From Clostridia bacterium (lineage in GTDB: Bacteria; Bacillota; Clostridia; Oscillospirales; Acutalibacteraceae), in the NCBI GenBank assembly GCA_017626295.1, contig JAGAJB010000012.1:62001-126000 (forward strand): a stretch of 64,000 nucleotides of DNA, written 5' to 3'. Within the stretch, counting starts at the first letter, position 1; each line of letters starts with the position of its first letter. A model generated the notes under the pieces. It saw nothing but the letters and a program-made list of their open reading frames with translations, was not told the origin of the DNA and did no database searches. This document shows, one piece after another, positions 26,665 to 36,232 of the stretch. Position numbers and translations under genes: made by a program.

Positions 26665-27363
26665 ATGAGAATAGCTGTTTGTGACGATAATAAAGATTAT
26701 CGTGAGTTATTGTTTAATTATGTTAAATTTTATTTTAATGAAAAACATATTCCCTACGAGTGTGAAGAATACAACTGTGGTGAACAATTACTTGCTTCAA
26801 ATCTAAAATTCGATATTGTTTTTCTTGATATTGAAATGAGAGCAATTAACGGAATAAAGGTAACAGAGCAGTTAAATAAGAAAAATAAAAGTACCATAAT
26901 TTTTATAGTCACAGCATATAACAATTATCTTGATGATGCAATGGATTTAAAAGTTTTTCGCTTTATTGATAAACAATTAATAACACCTCAAAGGATATAT
27001 TTAAGTTTAGATAAGGCTCTTGCTCAAATAAATCAAGGTGATATTACAGTGCGCACGATTGATAATGATATTATAAAAGTACGCAAAAATGAGGTTATGT
27101 ATATTGAGGTAACTAGAAGAGAGACAACAATTGTTACTATTGATAGTTGTTATAAATCAAAAGAAACATTGAATTATTTTAAAGAACAACTTACATCAAA
27201 CTATTTTGTTATCCCACACAGCAGTTTCATTGTCAATCTAAATTATGTAAAAAAATATAAACGTGACGAATTTATAATGAAAAATGATGTGAAAATTTAT
27301 ATTTCTCAAAAGAAGCAACCTCAAATTAGAAAGCTTTTTTTTGCATTTACTATGGAGGATTAA
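26665..27363 (+). CDS. AgrA-like LytTR response regulator
   Basis: A 232-aa two-domain protein: receiver domain beginning MRIAVCDDNKDY with the phosphorylated Asp in IVFLDIEMR, then a LytTR DNA-binding domain (DNDIIKVRKNEVMYIEV; FVIPHSSFIVNLNYVKKY). The ATG at 26665 is preferred (GAGGTG upstream) over an earlier in-frame ATG at 26617 that lies inside the terminator. It should be phosphorylated by the kinase encoded next and bind direct repeats near target promoters. The duplicated 42-bp sequence at 28708 and 35931 is the obvious candidate target. Confidence 0.92.
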   Translation: MRIAVCDDNKDYRELLFNYVKFYFNEKHIPYECEEYNCGEQLLASNLKFDIVFLDIEMRAINGIKVTEQLNKKNKSTIIFIVTAYNNYLDDAMDLKVFRFIDKQLITPQRIYLSLDKALAQINQGDITVRTIDNDIIKVRKNEVMYIEVTRRETTIVTIDSCYKSKETLNYFKEQLTSNYFVIPHSSFIVNLNYVKKYKRDEFIMKNDVKIYISQKKQPQIRKLFFAFTMED

Positions 27364-27364
27364 C

Positions 27365-28651
27365 ATGTTGTATAAAACGATTTTTCAAGTGATTATGTTC
27401 GTTGTTGAAGGTTTTATGATTTTCTATTATGGTCAATCCTTATTTAAAACCAAAAAGAACAGCATTACAATTGCTTTGTGGACGTCGGTTATTTATCTTT
27501 CATTTTTGTTGGTTCACCTGAATGCCAATGGACTGATAAATACAATTTATCTTTTACTAATTAATTTCTTGTTGTTATTTTACTTGTTTGATTGCAAACT
27601 TAAGAACGCTATTTTCCATTCATTTATCTTAAGTTTTTTGATGATAATAACGGAGTTTATATCAGTTTCAGTAACATCAATACTTTTCAAAGTAGATTTT
27701 AACACATACACCAACGATCCAAACATGTATATATTAAATGTTGCTTTTAGTAAGATGATATATTTTCTTTTATGTTTATTGATGACTCGTGTGTTTAATA
27801 GGTCTAAAGGGCAGTTTGGTAGTGCTTCACGCTTTTGGATTTTGATAATAGTTCCGATTTCTTCTCTTGCAGCATTAACTGTTCTGTTTAATGCTGCATT
27901 AAACATGAATTTTTCTGAAGCATATAAAATAGCAAGTAGTATTTCTGCTGCATTATTAATTATTTCGAATATTGTTTTATTTTTTATATATGAACGTTCT
28001 ATCCGAGATGCCGCTGAACTTTTAGAATTGAAAGCAGCGGAACAAAAAGCTGAGACTGATAAAACATATTTTGAAATATTGGAGAAGAACAACGACAATC
28101 TAAAAATATTCACTCACGATATCAAAAATCATTTATTGCATATTTCTAATTTAGCCCAAAATGAAGAAGTAACAGATTATATAACTGATTTATGTGGTAC
28201 TGTTACAAATTTTGGCAATTATGCCATGAGCAAAAACAAAACTTTAGATATAATTATAAATAAATATTTATTATTGTGCGAAAGCAAAAAAATACATATT
28301 TATTTTGATACTAAAACCGCAAATCTTGCTTTCATTGAATCACCTGATTTAACCGCTTTGTTAAACAATTTGTTGGATAATGCTGTAGAAGCTGCAGAGC
28401 TCTCTTCTGAGAAAGAAATACTGGTTAAATTGTTCACAAAAAACAATTCAATGCAGGTTATAAAGATTGTTAATTCTTGTAATACAGAACCTAATGCAAA
28501 AAACAATAATTTATTAACAATAAAGACGGATAAAAATTTACATGGTTTAGGTTTAAAAAGTGTAAAAAAAATTGTTAACAAGTACAACGGTAGTTTTGAA
28601 TGGAAATACAAAAAGGACGACAACTTATTTGAGATTTGCATAATTTTTTAG
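27365..28651 (+). CDS. AgrC-like GHKL sensor histidine kinase
   Basis: A 428-aa protein: five to six TM helices in the first ~200 residues, a linker with the phospho-acceptor His (FTHDIKNHLLHIS), and a GHKL ATPase domain with NLLDNAVEAAE (N box) and HGLGLKSVKKIV (G box). The start at 27365 has GGAGG upstream and immediately follows the response-regulator stop. It should sense the cyclic peptide made from agrD. The pair is followed by a terminator and then the RHS toxin gene. Confidence 0.92.
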   Translation: MLYKTIFQVIMFVVEGFMIFYYGQSLFKTKKNSITIALWTSVIYLSFLLVHLNANGLINTIYLLLINFLLLFYLFDCKLKNAIFHSFILSFLMIITEFISVSVTSILFKVDFNTYTNDPNMYILNVAFSKMIYFLLCLLMTRVFNRSKGQFGSASRFWILIIVPISSLAALTVLFNAALNMNFSEAYKIASSISAALLIISNIVLFFIYERSIRDAAELLELKAAEQKAETDKTYFEILEKNNDNLKIFTHDIKNHLLHISNLAQNEEVTDYITDLCGTVTNFGNYAMSKNKTLDIIINKYLLLCESKKIHIYFDTKTANLAFIESPDLTALLNNLLDNAVEAAELSSEKEILVKLFTKNNSMQVIKIVNSCNTEPNAKNNNLLTIKTDKNLHGLGLKSVKKIVNKYNGSFEWKYKKDDNLFEICIIF

Positions 28652-28664
28652 TATAAAAATCTAT

Positions 28665-28712
28665 AAAAAAACCGATTATTTAAGCTTGATTAAAGCTAAA
28701 TGATCGGTTTTT
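28665..28712 (+). terminator. Terminator after the kinase gene
   Basis: Long imperfect stem (AAAACCGAT with ATCGGTTTT outside, AAGCT/AGCTT inside) followed by TTTTT. The T-run forms the start of the 42-bp repeat. Confidence 0.75.
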
Positions 28713-28781
28713 CGTATTTTATGTCGTATTTTTCGTAAGTTGTGCAAAATATCTTTCGCTTTTGGTGTTTATATGTATTAT
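28708..28781 (+). promoter_or_regulatory. Duplicated 42-bp box (copy A) and TATTAT promoter of the RHS toxin
   Basis: Bases 28708-28749 are identical to 35931-35972. The box contains TCGTATTTT twice at a 12-nt period and a third TCGTA. A TATTAT box (28776-28781) follows 27 nt on, at about the same distance as in copy B. The site lies directly downstream of the LytTR regulator/kinase pair, so a regulator-binding site is the natural reading (inference). The RHS start codon is 110 nt further on. Confidence 0.6.
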
Positions 28782-28891
28782 GGAGTTGAAAAATGATTTG
28801 TTTCGAATACACAAAAGGAAGGAGATGAATAATCTATAATTTTACAAAAACAATGCAGGAAAAGATAGAAATTTACGAAAGGATGTAAATT

Positions 28892-31800
28892 ATGAGAAAA
28901 GGTAAAAAAATCTTAGCTATTTTGTTAACCGTACTAACAATAATGGGTGTGTTCTCTTCTGCGACTACAGTTATTGCAGCTGATTTCTCAGAAGCACAGG
29001 CAAGAAAAGCATATTTCAACGAAAATTTATCAGGTTATTTGAAAAGTATTATTAATACTGATAACGCAGTGAAAATTACAGAAGTTGAAGAAGCACAAAA
29101 AATTGAAGCAACAGAAGAAGCTGAAATTGTAACGGCGAATGCAAGAACCAGTACTGTTCAAACATATTCTTCTGATGCAACAAATAACACCACAGAAAAC
29201 GAAACGGATATTGACCACACAAAACTCACTCTCGAGCTTGATGATGGTAGTGAAACTGCATATATGTTTTCTGAACCGGTTAGCTTTATTGATGATAATG
29301 GTGAATTAGTATATAAAGATATTAATATTCAGCCTTTGTCCAATGCGGAGTTGAATTCTCTTGGTTATAGTTATGAAAATGGAGCAAACGATTATAAAAC
29401 GTATTTTGGAGCGAATTCTGCCAACGGTATTATGTTGGTTAATCCCAATAGCAACAGAGTAAGAATTGTTCCTAATAGTTCTATAACAGCGGAAGGTCAA
29501 ATTGTAACTCTTGAAGATGACGGAAAGCAATTTGATGCATTTTTATATAACGGAGTTTACGACTCAAATACATCACTTCGGTATGCACCACAGCTTAACG
29601 GAATAAAAGAGGAAATAATAGTTGCTTCTTATACCGGAAAAACAACATATGAATTTACTCTTTATACAGAAAATGCAGTAGCTGCTATCAACTCTTATGG
29701 TGACATTGAAATCATAGATAAGAATAACCGCAAAATAGTTGATACATTTAAAGCACCTTTTGTTTATGATTCGTCTGAAGGCTTTGACCAAACCTCTGAA
29801 CATTATGCTGACTGCGAATATGGTCTTGAAGAAGTATCAGAAGGTCAATATAATTTAACTATTAGTGTTCCTGCAGAATATCTGTCTGCTGAAACTACAC
29901 AGTATCCTATTATCATAGACCCCACTACATCAAATATATCAATGACATATGATACTTCTGTATATTCAGCCTATAGCACAAATTCGCATAGTTCTAATAT
30001 TACTGCTTGTTTCGGTAGAACTTCCTCTAGCGAATATGGCAGAGGCAGAGCAATGTTCTATTTCAAAATACCGTCTGACATAGAAAAGTATGCAAAAATA
30101 TCTTCTGCTAAACTTTACTTGCGAGAAACAACAGGTCGTACTGATACGATGTATGTAAGACCTTATATAATAACAGATACTTGGAATAACTCTGTTACTT
30201 GGAGTACAAGACCAGCTTATACTACAAGTATCTCATATCCTGGTAAATCCGGACTTGCATTACCAAGAAGAAATATCAACAGTACATCAACAGATGTAAG
30301 TGATAGTAATTATTGGTATGCTTTTAACATAACTTATGCAGTAAGAGCTTGGAAAAGCGGAACTTCAAACCGTGGTCTAATGTTTATTGCAGAATGCGAT
30401 GCTAATAGTGATGATTATCTTTGGAGAGCATTTGCTACAAAAGAACATACAACTTCATCCTATAGACCATATGCAGTCATTAGTTACACTAACGATGCAA
30501 CTGTTCCTAAAATTAGTTCTGTATCTGGTAATCCAACAGCATATACAAATAGTAATGTTACATTAAAAGTTACTGCCACAGATGAAACTTACGGTATTTA
30601 CAGATACAGTTTTGATAATGGTTCAACTTGGCAAGCAAGCAATTCAAAAACATTTTCTTCTAACCAAACAGTTAAAATAAAAGTTAAGGACTATGCAGGT
30701 AATATTTCTGCTACAAAGTCTGTATCTATTACAAAAATAGATAAGACAGCACCATCTGCTACATTCTCTTACGGAGAGGTTACAGATAACTATATGCCTG
30801 TAGATGTTACAATCACATTAACGGATAATTGTAGCCTAAAAAGTTATTCAATTGATGGTGATTCGACATCAATAAGTGGGACAAAAAAAGTTATTACAAC
30901 AGAAGGTGAACCAGGTTTTGAATATACGCTTGTTGTTACTGACACTGCTGGCAATAAAAAGACGTTAACTTACAGTATAGATTATCCATATCCGGATGAT
31001 CTTTCGGAACCTGTTGCACCTGATCTATTTGAAGAAAACGGAACTATTTATGTAAGTTCTCGCTCATTTGATTTTAACGAGGAAACTGATAGCGAAGAAT
31101 ATTTCTTGGTTGATATCGGTCTTTATAGGTATAGTTTTCACGATAAAGATAAGATGGCGGTCGATGTCGTACATACAGAAGATATTACCGTAGAAGCCTG
31201 GTTGGATGACCTTGCTGGTAATATGGGGGATTCCTCAACTATTACCGTTCAAAGTAAAATAGGTGAATATTCAAATTCATACAATGATATTGCATTCGGT
31301 GAAGGGTTGCTGCCTATAGGTTTCGAGCGAACATATTCAAGTAAAAGTGGTTGGTTCTATAATTTTAATGCGGGGCTTTCAACTTACAGAAACGGTTTTG
31401 TATTTACTGATTTTTATGGAGATAAGCACCACTTTATTTCAGATGCAAACGGTGAATACTTTTCCGTTGATGGAGATCAATTAATAGTTGAGAGCGGAAC
31501 AATTGCAGGAAAAACTTATTCCTACAGTCTTGAATACAATTCATTAACTTTGTATTTTGATTCATCAAAAAAACTTGCTGCGGTAGCAGATGAATATAAT
31601 ACTGCGATATACACTTGGAGTGATACTGCACTTACGATTACAAACAAAATAAAATCTGCAGACTCCGATATATATACAAATGCAGTAGTAGCAACAGTTA
31701 GTTTAAATAATGGTAAACCTGTTAGTATAACTGTTGCTCCTGTATCTTCTACGGAAACCAAAACAGTAAGTTATTCTTGGAACGGTAATAACTTAACAGC

Positions 31801-34800
31801 ATTTACAGATGCTTCCGGCACAGTTCATACTTATGCTTATACTGATAATCTGTTGACTAACGATGATGGTATAACTATTGATTATTCCAATGGTAGAATT
31901 AAGCGCATAACACAGAAAAACGGTTCGTTTGTAAAATATACTTATAACGACAATGATGCAAGTATTAATGGTTTTTACGATAATGTGGGTTCAGTTACAA
32001 TTACCGACAGTAAAGGTATTACTGATACATTCTATTATTCCGACGGAATAATAACAAGTGAAAGTGGTTTTAGTTATACAGATGATGCCATATATAATCC
32101 TGAAGCAATCAACAATCAATTAACAACCGATACAATTTCGGATGATTTACATTATTTTGTTGAAGAAGAGCCTGATGATGAATCTGAAGAAAGTGAAGAA
32201 CCCATTGTGGAAGAGACTGAAGAATCCTCCGACCTATATGATAAATATGATGATGGTAGTTATACTTTCTATGAATATGACGAAAGCGGTAGAGTAATTA
32301 CGTCGCTTGAAGTTGCTGCAGGTGCATTAACTGTAACCGACACAACAACATTTGCTGATGCAGAAACAGTAGCAGAATCAAAAACCATTATTACATATGC
32401 CGATGAAACAAGTGAAAATGTTATTGAAGAAATAATACTTGAAAGAACGTCTAGCGGTGAATTGGTAAATTCTCAAAAAACTACTTATTCATATAACGAA
32501 CGTGGCGTTCTTGCTACATATAACACATTTAGTTGGTTGTTTGAGACTTTTTGGTATCCTACCTACAGTGAAGAATATTTTTATAATGATTACGGTGTAA
32601 CTATAAAGGAAATAACAACAATTTATACAACTACTCAAAATAAAGAAACAGAAATGGTTGAAACAACCTCAACAAGTACCACAACTGAATATGTTTATGA
32701 TGCTTGGAATCAGCTTGTTGAAACTGTTACTGATGCTGATACAGAGAACGAGTATAATACCATTTTAGTATATGATGCACTTGGAAGAAACACTTCTGTT
32801 ACTTCAAACGATAATGTGACATTGTATGAATACAATTCTGATGGTAATGTTACTTTATATTCAGAGAATGGTGAAGAAACTGTTTATGTATATGATGACG
32901 GCGGAGATATTCTTTCAAGAACAAATCCTAACGGCTCGGTTGCTTTATATATTTATGACAGTTATGGTAATTTAATCAATCATTCATTTAATGGTTATGC
33001 TTTTACATATAATACTCTTGGAAGTCTCCTTACTGCAAAGAGCGAAAATCAGAACCTTGCCACTTACACTTATTCATCTGATACTAAACAGGAAGTTTTG
33101 TCAGCGAATTTTGGGAACGGACAGTCTGTCTCATATAACTATAATACAGACGGAGAGATAGTATCTGTTAAGCTCGGCAATGATACTAAATATGCTTATG
33201 AACATTTCGAGCAGTCTGACGGAGATGCTATAAAAGAATGGACAGAGTTAACTGACTATGTCAATAGCATTCAAAAGGTTATTGACGAAAATAAAACAAC
33301 TGTTAATGATCTTGACGGAAACTTCGTTTATTCTGTTGAAAATATTGTTTCCGAATCCGATGAAATAACCGGGGAAGCAGTAGCAGTCGGTGATACAGTT
33401 TATTCGATTAATTATGGTGATGTTGCCGATATATTCACTGTGGGCGATACCCAACTTTTCACTAAATCATTTGAAGAAAATGATGATGGGGAGTTATTGT
33501 CTGAAACAATTTCAAATGTATTAACAACCCAATACTGTTACAATAGCGATTCTTCTATCGGAACTTTAGAAAACATCTTAAATGAGCTTACCCTTGAATA
33601 TTCCTATGGTTATAACAGTAAAGGTAATATAACAGCAGAAACACTTACAAGAAAAGCAAAAGGAGATTTAGGAGAAACGGTTGACACTGTCGAAAATGTT
33701 ATTTATATTTATGATAGTAAACAACAGCTTGTTTGTGCTGAAAACAACACAACCAAGTGGGAATATTCTTATGACAACAGAGGTAATATTTTAACTGCTA
33801 AAGAATATGCTGTTTCTGCAGGAACTGATGGCGAAAAAACGTACACCCTGAAAACAGATGGAAACAATACGTTTGCTTATGATACTGATTGGCAGGATAA
33901 ACTTACCACTTTTAATGGTCAAAGTATAACTTATGATGCTATCGGTAATCCTGTATCATACAAAGGTAATACTCTCACATGGACAATGGGCAGGCAACTG
34001 GCTTCTTACGATTCAAATACTTATAAATACAATGAAGATGGCATAAGAACAAGTAAGACAGTAAACGGTGTTAAGACAAACTATTATCTCAATGGAACAG
34101 ATATAATTGAGCAAACCGATGGAACAAATACTCTGCATTTCTATTATGATAATACTGGTGAAATAACCGGTTTTACATATAATGATAATCAGTATTTCTA
34201 TATTAAAAATGCACAGGATGATATCGTTGCTATTGCGGATAATTCAGGCAATGTTATTTCCGAATATGCTTATGACCCGTGGGGTTCAGTTATTTCTGTT
34301 ACAGGTTCAAATACCGAAATCGGTAATCTTAATCCATTCAGATATCGCTCATATTACTACGATTCCGAAATAAATATGTATTATCTCCAAAGCCGTTATT
34401 ACGACCCTGAGATTTGCAGATTTATTAACTGTGATGATGTAAATTATATTGGTGTTAATGAATCCGAAATCAGCTACAACCCATTTGCTTATTGTGAAAA
34501 TGATGCAGTTAATAATAAAGACTCAAGCGGATATGCTATTTCTTATAAGTTTGTTGGTTTTGGAGTTCAGATTTATGCGAATATTGCCAATTTGGCTTGT
34601 GGAATAGAAATTGTTTGGTATAATAGCAGAATTAATACAAAAAAATATAAAAATCCTAATGTTTATTTCTTTGTAGAAGGTACATATGGTAGAAATGGTT
34701 CAACATTAAAAGATATGTTAAACAGTTTCAAGAAGAGACCTGAAAGTGTTTTTAAAAGTGGAAAAATATTAAAAAATATTAGTTTTTCTATATGTTTTTT

Positions 34801-35071
34801 TGCTATATTTGCAGATAACTCTTTTAAAACACCTTTAAATTATGAAGGAGTTTTTACAACTGTTTCAGCAACGGTAAAAAAAGTTAAAGGATATGTATCA
34901 ACCTCAAAACCGAAAGGTTGTTTAAGTGTTGGCGTGGGGTACAGTAATAAGTTGTGGTCAGTATCGGCGAGTGCAAGTTATTATTGGTTAATATCTGGAG
35001 CTTACGGTGTTTTTGGGAATTTACGGAGTCAAGTAAAAAGAAAAACAAATGGCATAAAAGCACCAAATTAA
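28892..35071 (+). CDS. Secreted WapA/RHS-type polymorphic toxin
   Basis: A 2059-aa exported protein. Signal peptide (about residues 1-30); DNRLRE/CBM-like domain (about 350-535, YFKIPSDIEKYAKISSAKLY); Ig-like segments; DUF6531-like start of the RHS shell (near 800, SYNDIAFGEGLLPIGFERTY); many YD repeats (about 960-1750); and the RHS-associated core (RYRSYYYDSEINMYYLQSRY, later YNPFAYCENDAVN). The last ~180 residues after the core are a variable tail, the expected toxin, which I do not recognise. WapA-like proteins kill neighbouring cells by contact. GAAAGGATG precedes the ATG, and a candidate immunity gene follows. Confidence 0.88.
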   Translation: MRKGKKILAILLTVLTIMGVFSSATTVIAADFSEAQARKAYFNENLSGYLKSIINTDNAVKITEVEEAQKIEATEEAEIVTANARTSTVQTYSSDATNNTTENETDIDHTKLTLELDDGSETAYMFSEPVSFIDDNGELVYKDINIQPLSNAELNSLGYSYENGANDYKTYFGANSANGIMLVNPNSNRVRIVPNSSITAEGQIVTLEDDGKQFDAFLYNGVYDSNTSLRYAPQLNGIKEEIIVASYTGKTTYEFTLYTENAVAAINSYGDIEIIDKNNRKIVDTFKAPFVYDSSEGFDQTSEHYADCEYGLEEVSEGQYNLTISVPAEYLSAETTQYPIIIDPTTSNISMTYDTSVYSAYSTNSHSSNITACFGRTSSSEYGRGRAMFYFKIPSDIEKYAKISSAKLYLRETTGRTDTMYVRPYIITDTWNNSVTWSTRPAYTTSISYPGKSGLALPRRNINSTSTDVSDSNYWYAFNITYAVRAWKSGTSNRGLMFIAECDANSDDYLWRAFATKEHTTSSYRPYAVISYTNDATVPKISSVSGNPTAYTNSNVTLKVTATDETYGIYRYSFDNGSTWQASNSKTFSSNQTVKIKVKDYAGNISATKSVSITKIDKTAPSATFSYGEVTDNYMPVDVTITLTDNCSLKSYSIDGDSTSISGTKKVITTEGEPGFEYTLVVTDTAGNKKTLTYSIDYPYPDDLSEPVAPDLFEENGTIYVSSRSFDFNEETDSEEYFLVDIGLYRYSFHDKDKMAVDVVHTEDITVEAWLDDLAGNMGDSSTITVQSKIGEYSNSYNDIAFGEGLLPIGFERTYSSKSGWFYNFNAGLSTYRNGFVFTDFYGDKHHFISDANGEYFSVDGDQLIVESGTIAGKTYSYSLEYNSLTLYFDSSKKLAAVADEYNTAIYTWSDTALTITNKIKSADSDIYTNAVVATVSLNNGKPVSITVAPVSSTETKTVSYSWNGNNLTAFTDASGTVHTYAYTDNLLTNDDGITIDYSNGRIKRITQKNGSFVKYTYNDNDASINGFYDNVGSVTITDSKGITDTFYYSDGIITSESGFSYTDDAIYNPEAINNQLTTDTISDDLHYFVEEEPDDESEESEEPIVEETEESSDLYDKYDDGSYTFYEYDESGRVITSLEVAAGALTVTDTTTFADAETVAESKTIITYADETSENVIEEIILERTSSGELVNSQKTTYSYNERGVLATYNTFSWLFETFWYPTYSEEYFYNDYGVTIKEITTIYTTTQNKETEMVETTSTSTTTEYVYDAWNQLVETVTDADTENEYNTILVYDALGRNTSVTSNDNVTLYEYNSDGNVTLYSENGEETVYVYDDGGDILSRTNPNGSVALYIYDSYGNLINHSFNGYAFTYNTLGSLLTAKSENQNLATYTYSSDTKQEVLSANFGNGQSVSYNYNTDGEIVSVKLGNDTKYAYEHFEQSDGDAIKEWTELTDYVNSIQKVIDENKTTVNDLDGNFVYSVENIVSESDEITGEAVAVGDTVYSINYGDVADIFTVGDTQLFTKSFEENDDGELLSETISNVLTTQYCYNSDSSIGTLENILNELTLEYSYGYNSKGNITAETLTRKAKGDLGETVDTVENVIYIYDSKQQLVCAENNTTKWEYSYDNRGNILTAKEYAVSAGTDGEKTYTLKTDGNNTFAYDTDWQDKLTTFNGQSITYDAIGNPVSYKGNTLTWTMGRQLASYDSNTYKYNEDGIRTSKTVNGVKTNYYLNGTDIIEQTDGTNTLHFYYDNTGEITGFTYNDNQYFYIKNAQDDIVAIADNSGNVISEYAYDPWGSVISVTGSNTEIGNLNPFRYRSYYYDSEINMYYLQSRYYDPEICRFINCDDVNYIGVNESEISYNPFAYCENDAVNNKDSSGYAISYKFVGFGVQIYANIANLACGIEIVWYNSRINTKKYKNPNVYFFVEGTYGRNGSTLKDMLNSFKKRPESVFKSGKILKNISFSICFFAIFADNSFKTPLNYEGVFTTVSATVKKVKGYVSTSKPKGCLSVGVGYSNKLWSVSASASYYWLISGAYGVFGNLRSQVKRKTNGIKAPN

Positions 35072-35085
35072 TAGAGGTGAGTTTA

Positions 35086-35565
35086 TTGGATTATAAAGTA
35101 ATTTATCAATTGGAGGAACCTACATTTTCAATCTTATACTTGATTCCAATCATATTGATAATTGTTACGGTAGCGTTATTGATTAATTCCTTAAGAAACC
35201 AAGAAAAATCTGTATCAAATATTATTTTGTATAGTGCAGGTTTAATTTTATCAATAATTGCAGCTTTATACACATTTATAAGTTCTTATTTTGAGTATTT
35301 AAAATATAATGCTGCGTTAAATAATGGAGATTGTTTAATTGTTGAAGGTATTATTGAGAATTATAATCCTGCAAACATATTAGGTCATGAAACAGAAAGT
35401 TTTGAGGTTTCAGGTGTTAAATTTGAATACGGTAACGAAATTAGTTACGGTTATTCCTATACAGATGGTTTTAATTGTTTTGATGACGGTGATAAAACAA
35501 GGATCACATATTATAATGATAATGGGACTAATGTTATTTTGAAATTCGAAATAAATATGGAATAA
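35086..35565 (+). CDS. Membrane protein, candidate immunity protein to the RHS toxin
   Basis: A 159-aa protein. The likely start is TTG at 35086 with AGAGGTGAG just upstream, 14 nt after the toxin stop; the longer open frame to 34954 lies inside the toxin gene. Two TM helices (LYLIPIILIIVTVALLI and IILYSAGLILSIIAALYTF) precede a soluble beta domain (CLIVEGIIENYNP; ESFEVSGVKFEYG; TRITYYNDNG) of a kind common in small membrane immunity proteins. Position directly behind the toxin tail is the main reason for the call. Confidence 0.65.
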   Translation: MDYKVIYQLEEPTFSILYLIPIILIIVTVALLINSLRNQEKSVSNIILYSAGLILSIIAALYTFISSYFEYLKYNAALNNGDCLIVEGIIENYNPANILGHETESFEVSGVKFEYGNEISYGYSYTDGFNCFDDGDKTRITYYNDNGTNVILKFEINME

Positions 35566-35723
35566 AATATATACCTAAACTCGTTGTATACGATTATTCG
35601 TAATTTAGTTTTTATATATAGTATCACGAAATATAAACTACGTTTAAATTATATATTTTATATTATATATTTTACCTTCTGTTGTTTCTTCTTTACTGTA
35701 TGCTTATTAGCCCACCCGCTATG

Positions 35724-35776
35724 AAAGGGACTACTGTCACCGTGTAGGCGCAGTAGTCCTTTGTTTGTTGTTTTTT
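35724..35776 (+). terminator. Terminator of the RHS toxin/immunity operon
   Basis: Stem AAAGGACTACTG-type (35724-35736 with 35751-35762, one bulge), 14-nt loop, then TTGTTTGTTGTTTTTT. Confidence 0.75.
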
Positions 35777-35891
35777 ATAGTAATAATGTGGGGTATATAA
35801 AATAACCCATTATCATATTTATTATAGTAATAAAATCTTCTTTTCAAAATTTATCAAATACTATCAAACATAAAAAATTATATTTCAAATC

Positions 35892-35935
35892 AAAAACGCT
35901 TATTCGACTTTTTCAAAGTTAAATAGGCGTTTTTT
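35892..35935 (+). terminator. Hairpin and T-run directly before box copy B
   Basis: Imperfect stem AAACGC...ACTTT with AAAGT...GCGTTT followed by T6. As in copy A, the 42-bp box begins within the T-run of a terminator. Confidence 0.6.
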
Positions 35936-36005
35936 CGTATTTTATGTCGTATTTTTCGTAAGTTGTGCAAAAATTCTTTTTAATCTTTAATTTATTATTT
36001 ATTAT
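35931..36005 (+). promoter_or_regulatory. Duplicated 42-bp box (copy B) and TATTAT promoter
   Basis: Bases 35931-35972 match 28708-28749 exactly; TATTAT lies at 36000-36005, 28 nt after the box, against 27 in copy A. The bases after the -10 (ATGAATTTGAATAA) also resemble those in copy A. No gene with an RBS starts in the next ~220 nt. Confidence 0.6.
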
Positions 36006-36011
36006 GAATTT

Positions 36012-36124
36012 GAATAAAAGCATACATAGAATATCTCATTCACCTAAGAACATAATTGTTACATTCATCTAAAATTCAACTTTCCAATAATCGACACACC
36101 GTATAAATCGATGTGTTCTTTTTT
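36012..36124 (+). ncRNA. Candidate small RNA under box copy B
   Basis: The stretch from just after the TATTAT box to a hairpin with T6 (36093-36124; ACACA.CG/CG.TGTGT stem) has no RBS or open frame of note. If the box is a quorum-sensing promoter, its product would be a ~110-nt RNA, by analogy with RNAIII of staphylococcal agr. The terminator stem is modest, so read-through to the subtilase gene is possible. Confidence 0.35.
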
Positions 36125-36232
36125 GTACAAAACATAGAAATTGCTTAAAGACTTATAAAAACGCTAAAAAATTATGAAATATTCAGCTAGAAATATCATA
36201 TACATTTGGGGATTATTTGATTTTTTATAAAT

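Noticed and set aside
34954-35085. Longer N-terminus for the RHS immunity candidate
   Set aside because: It would overlap the toxin gene by 118 nt in another frame; the TTG at 35086 has a good RBS.
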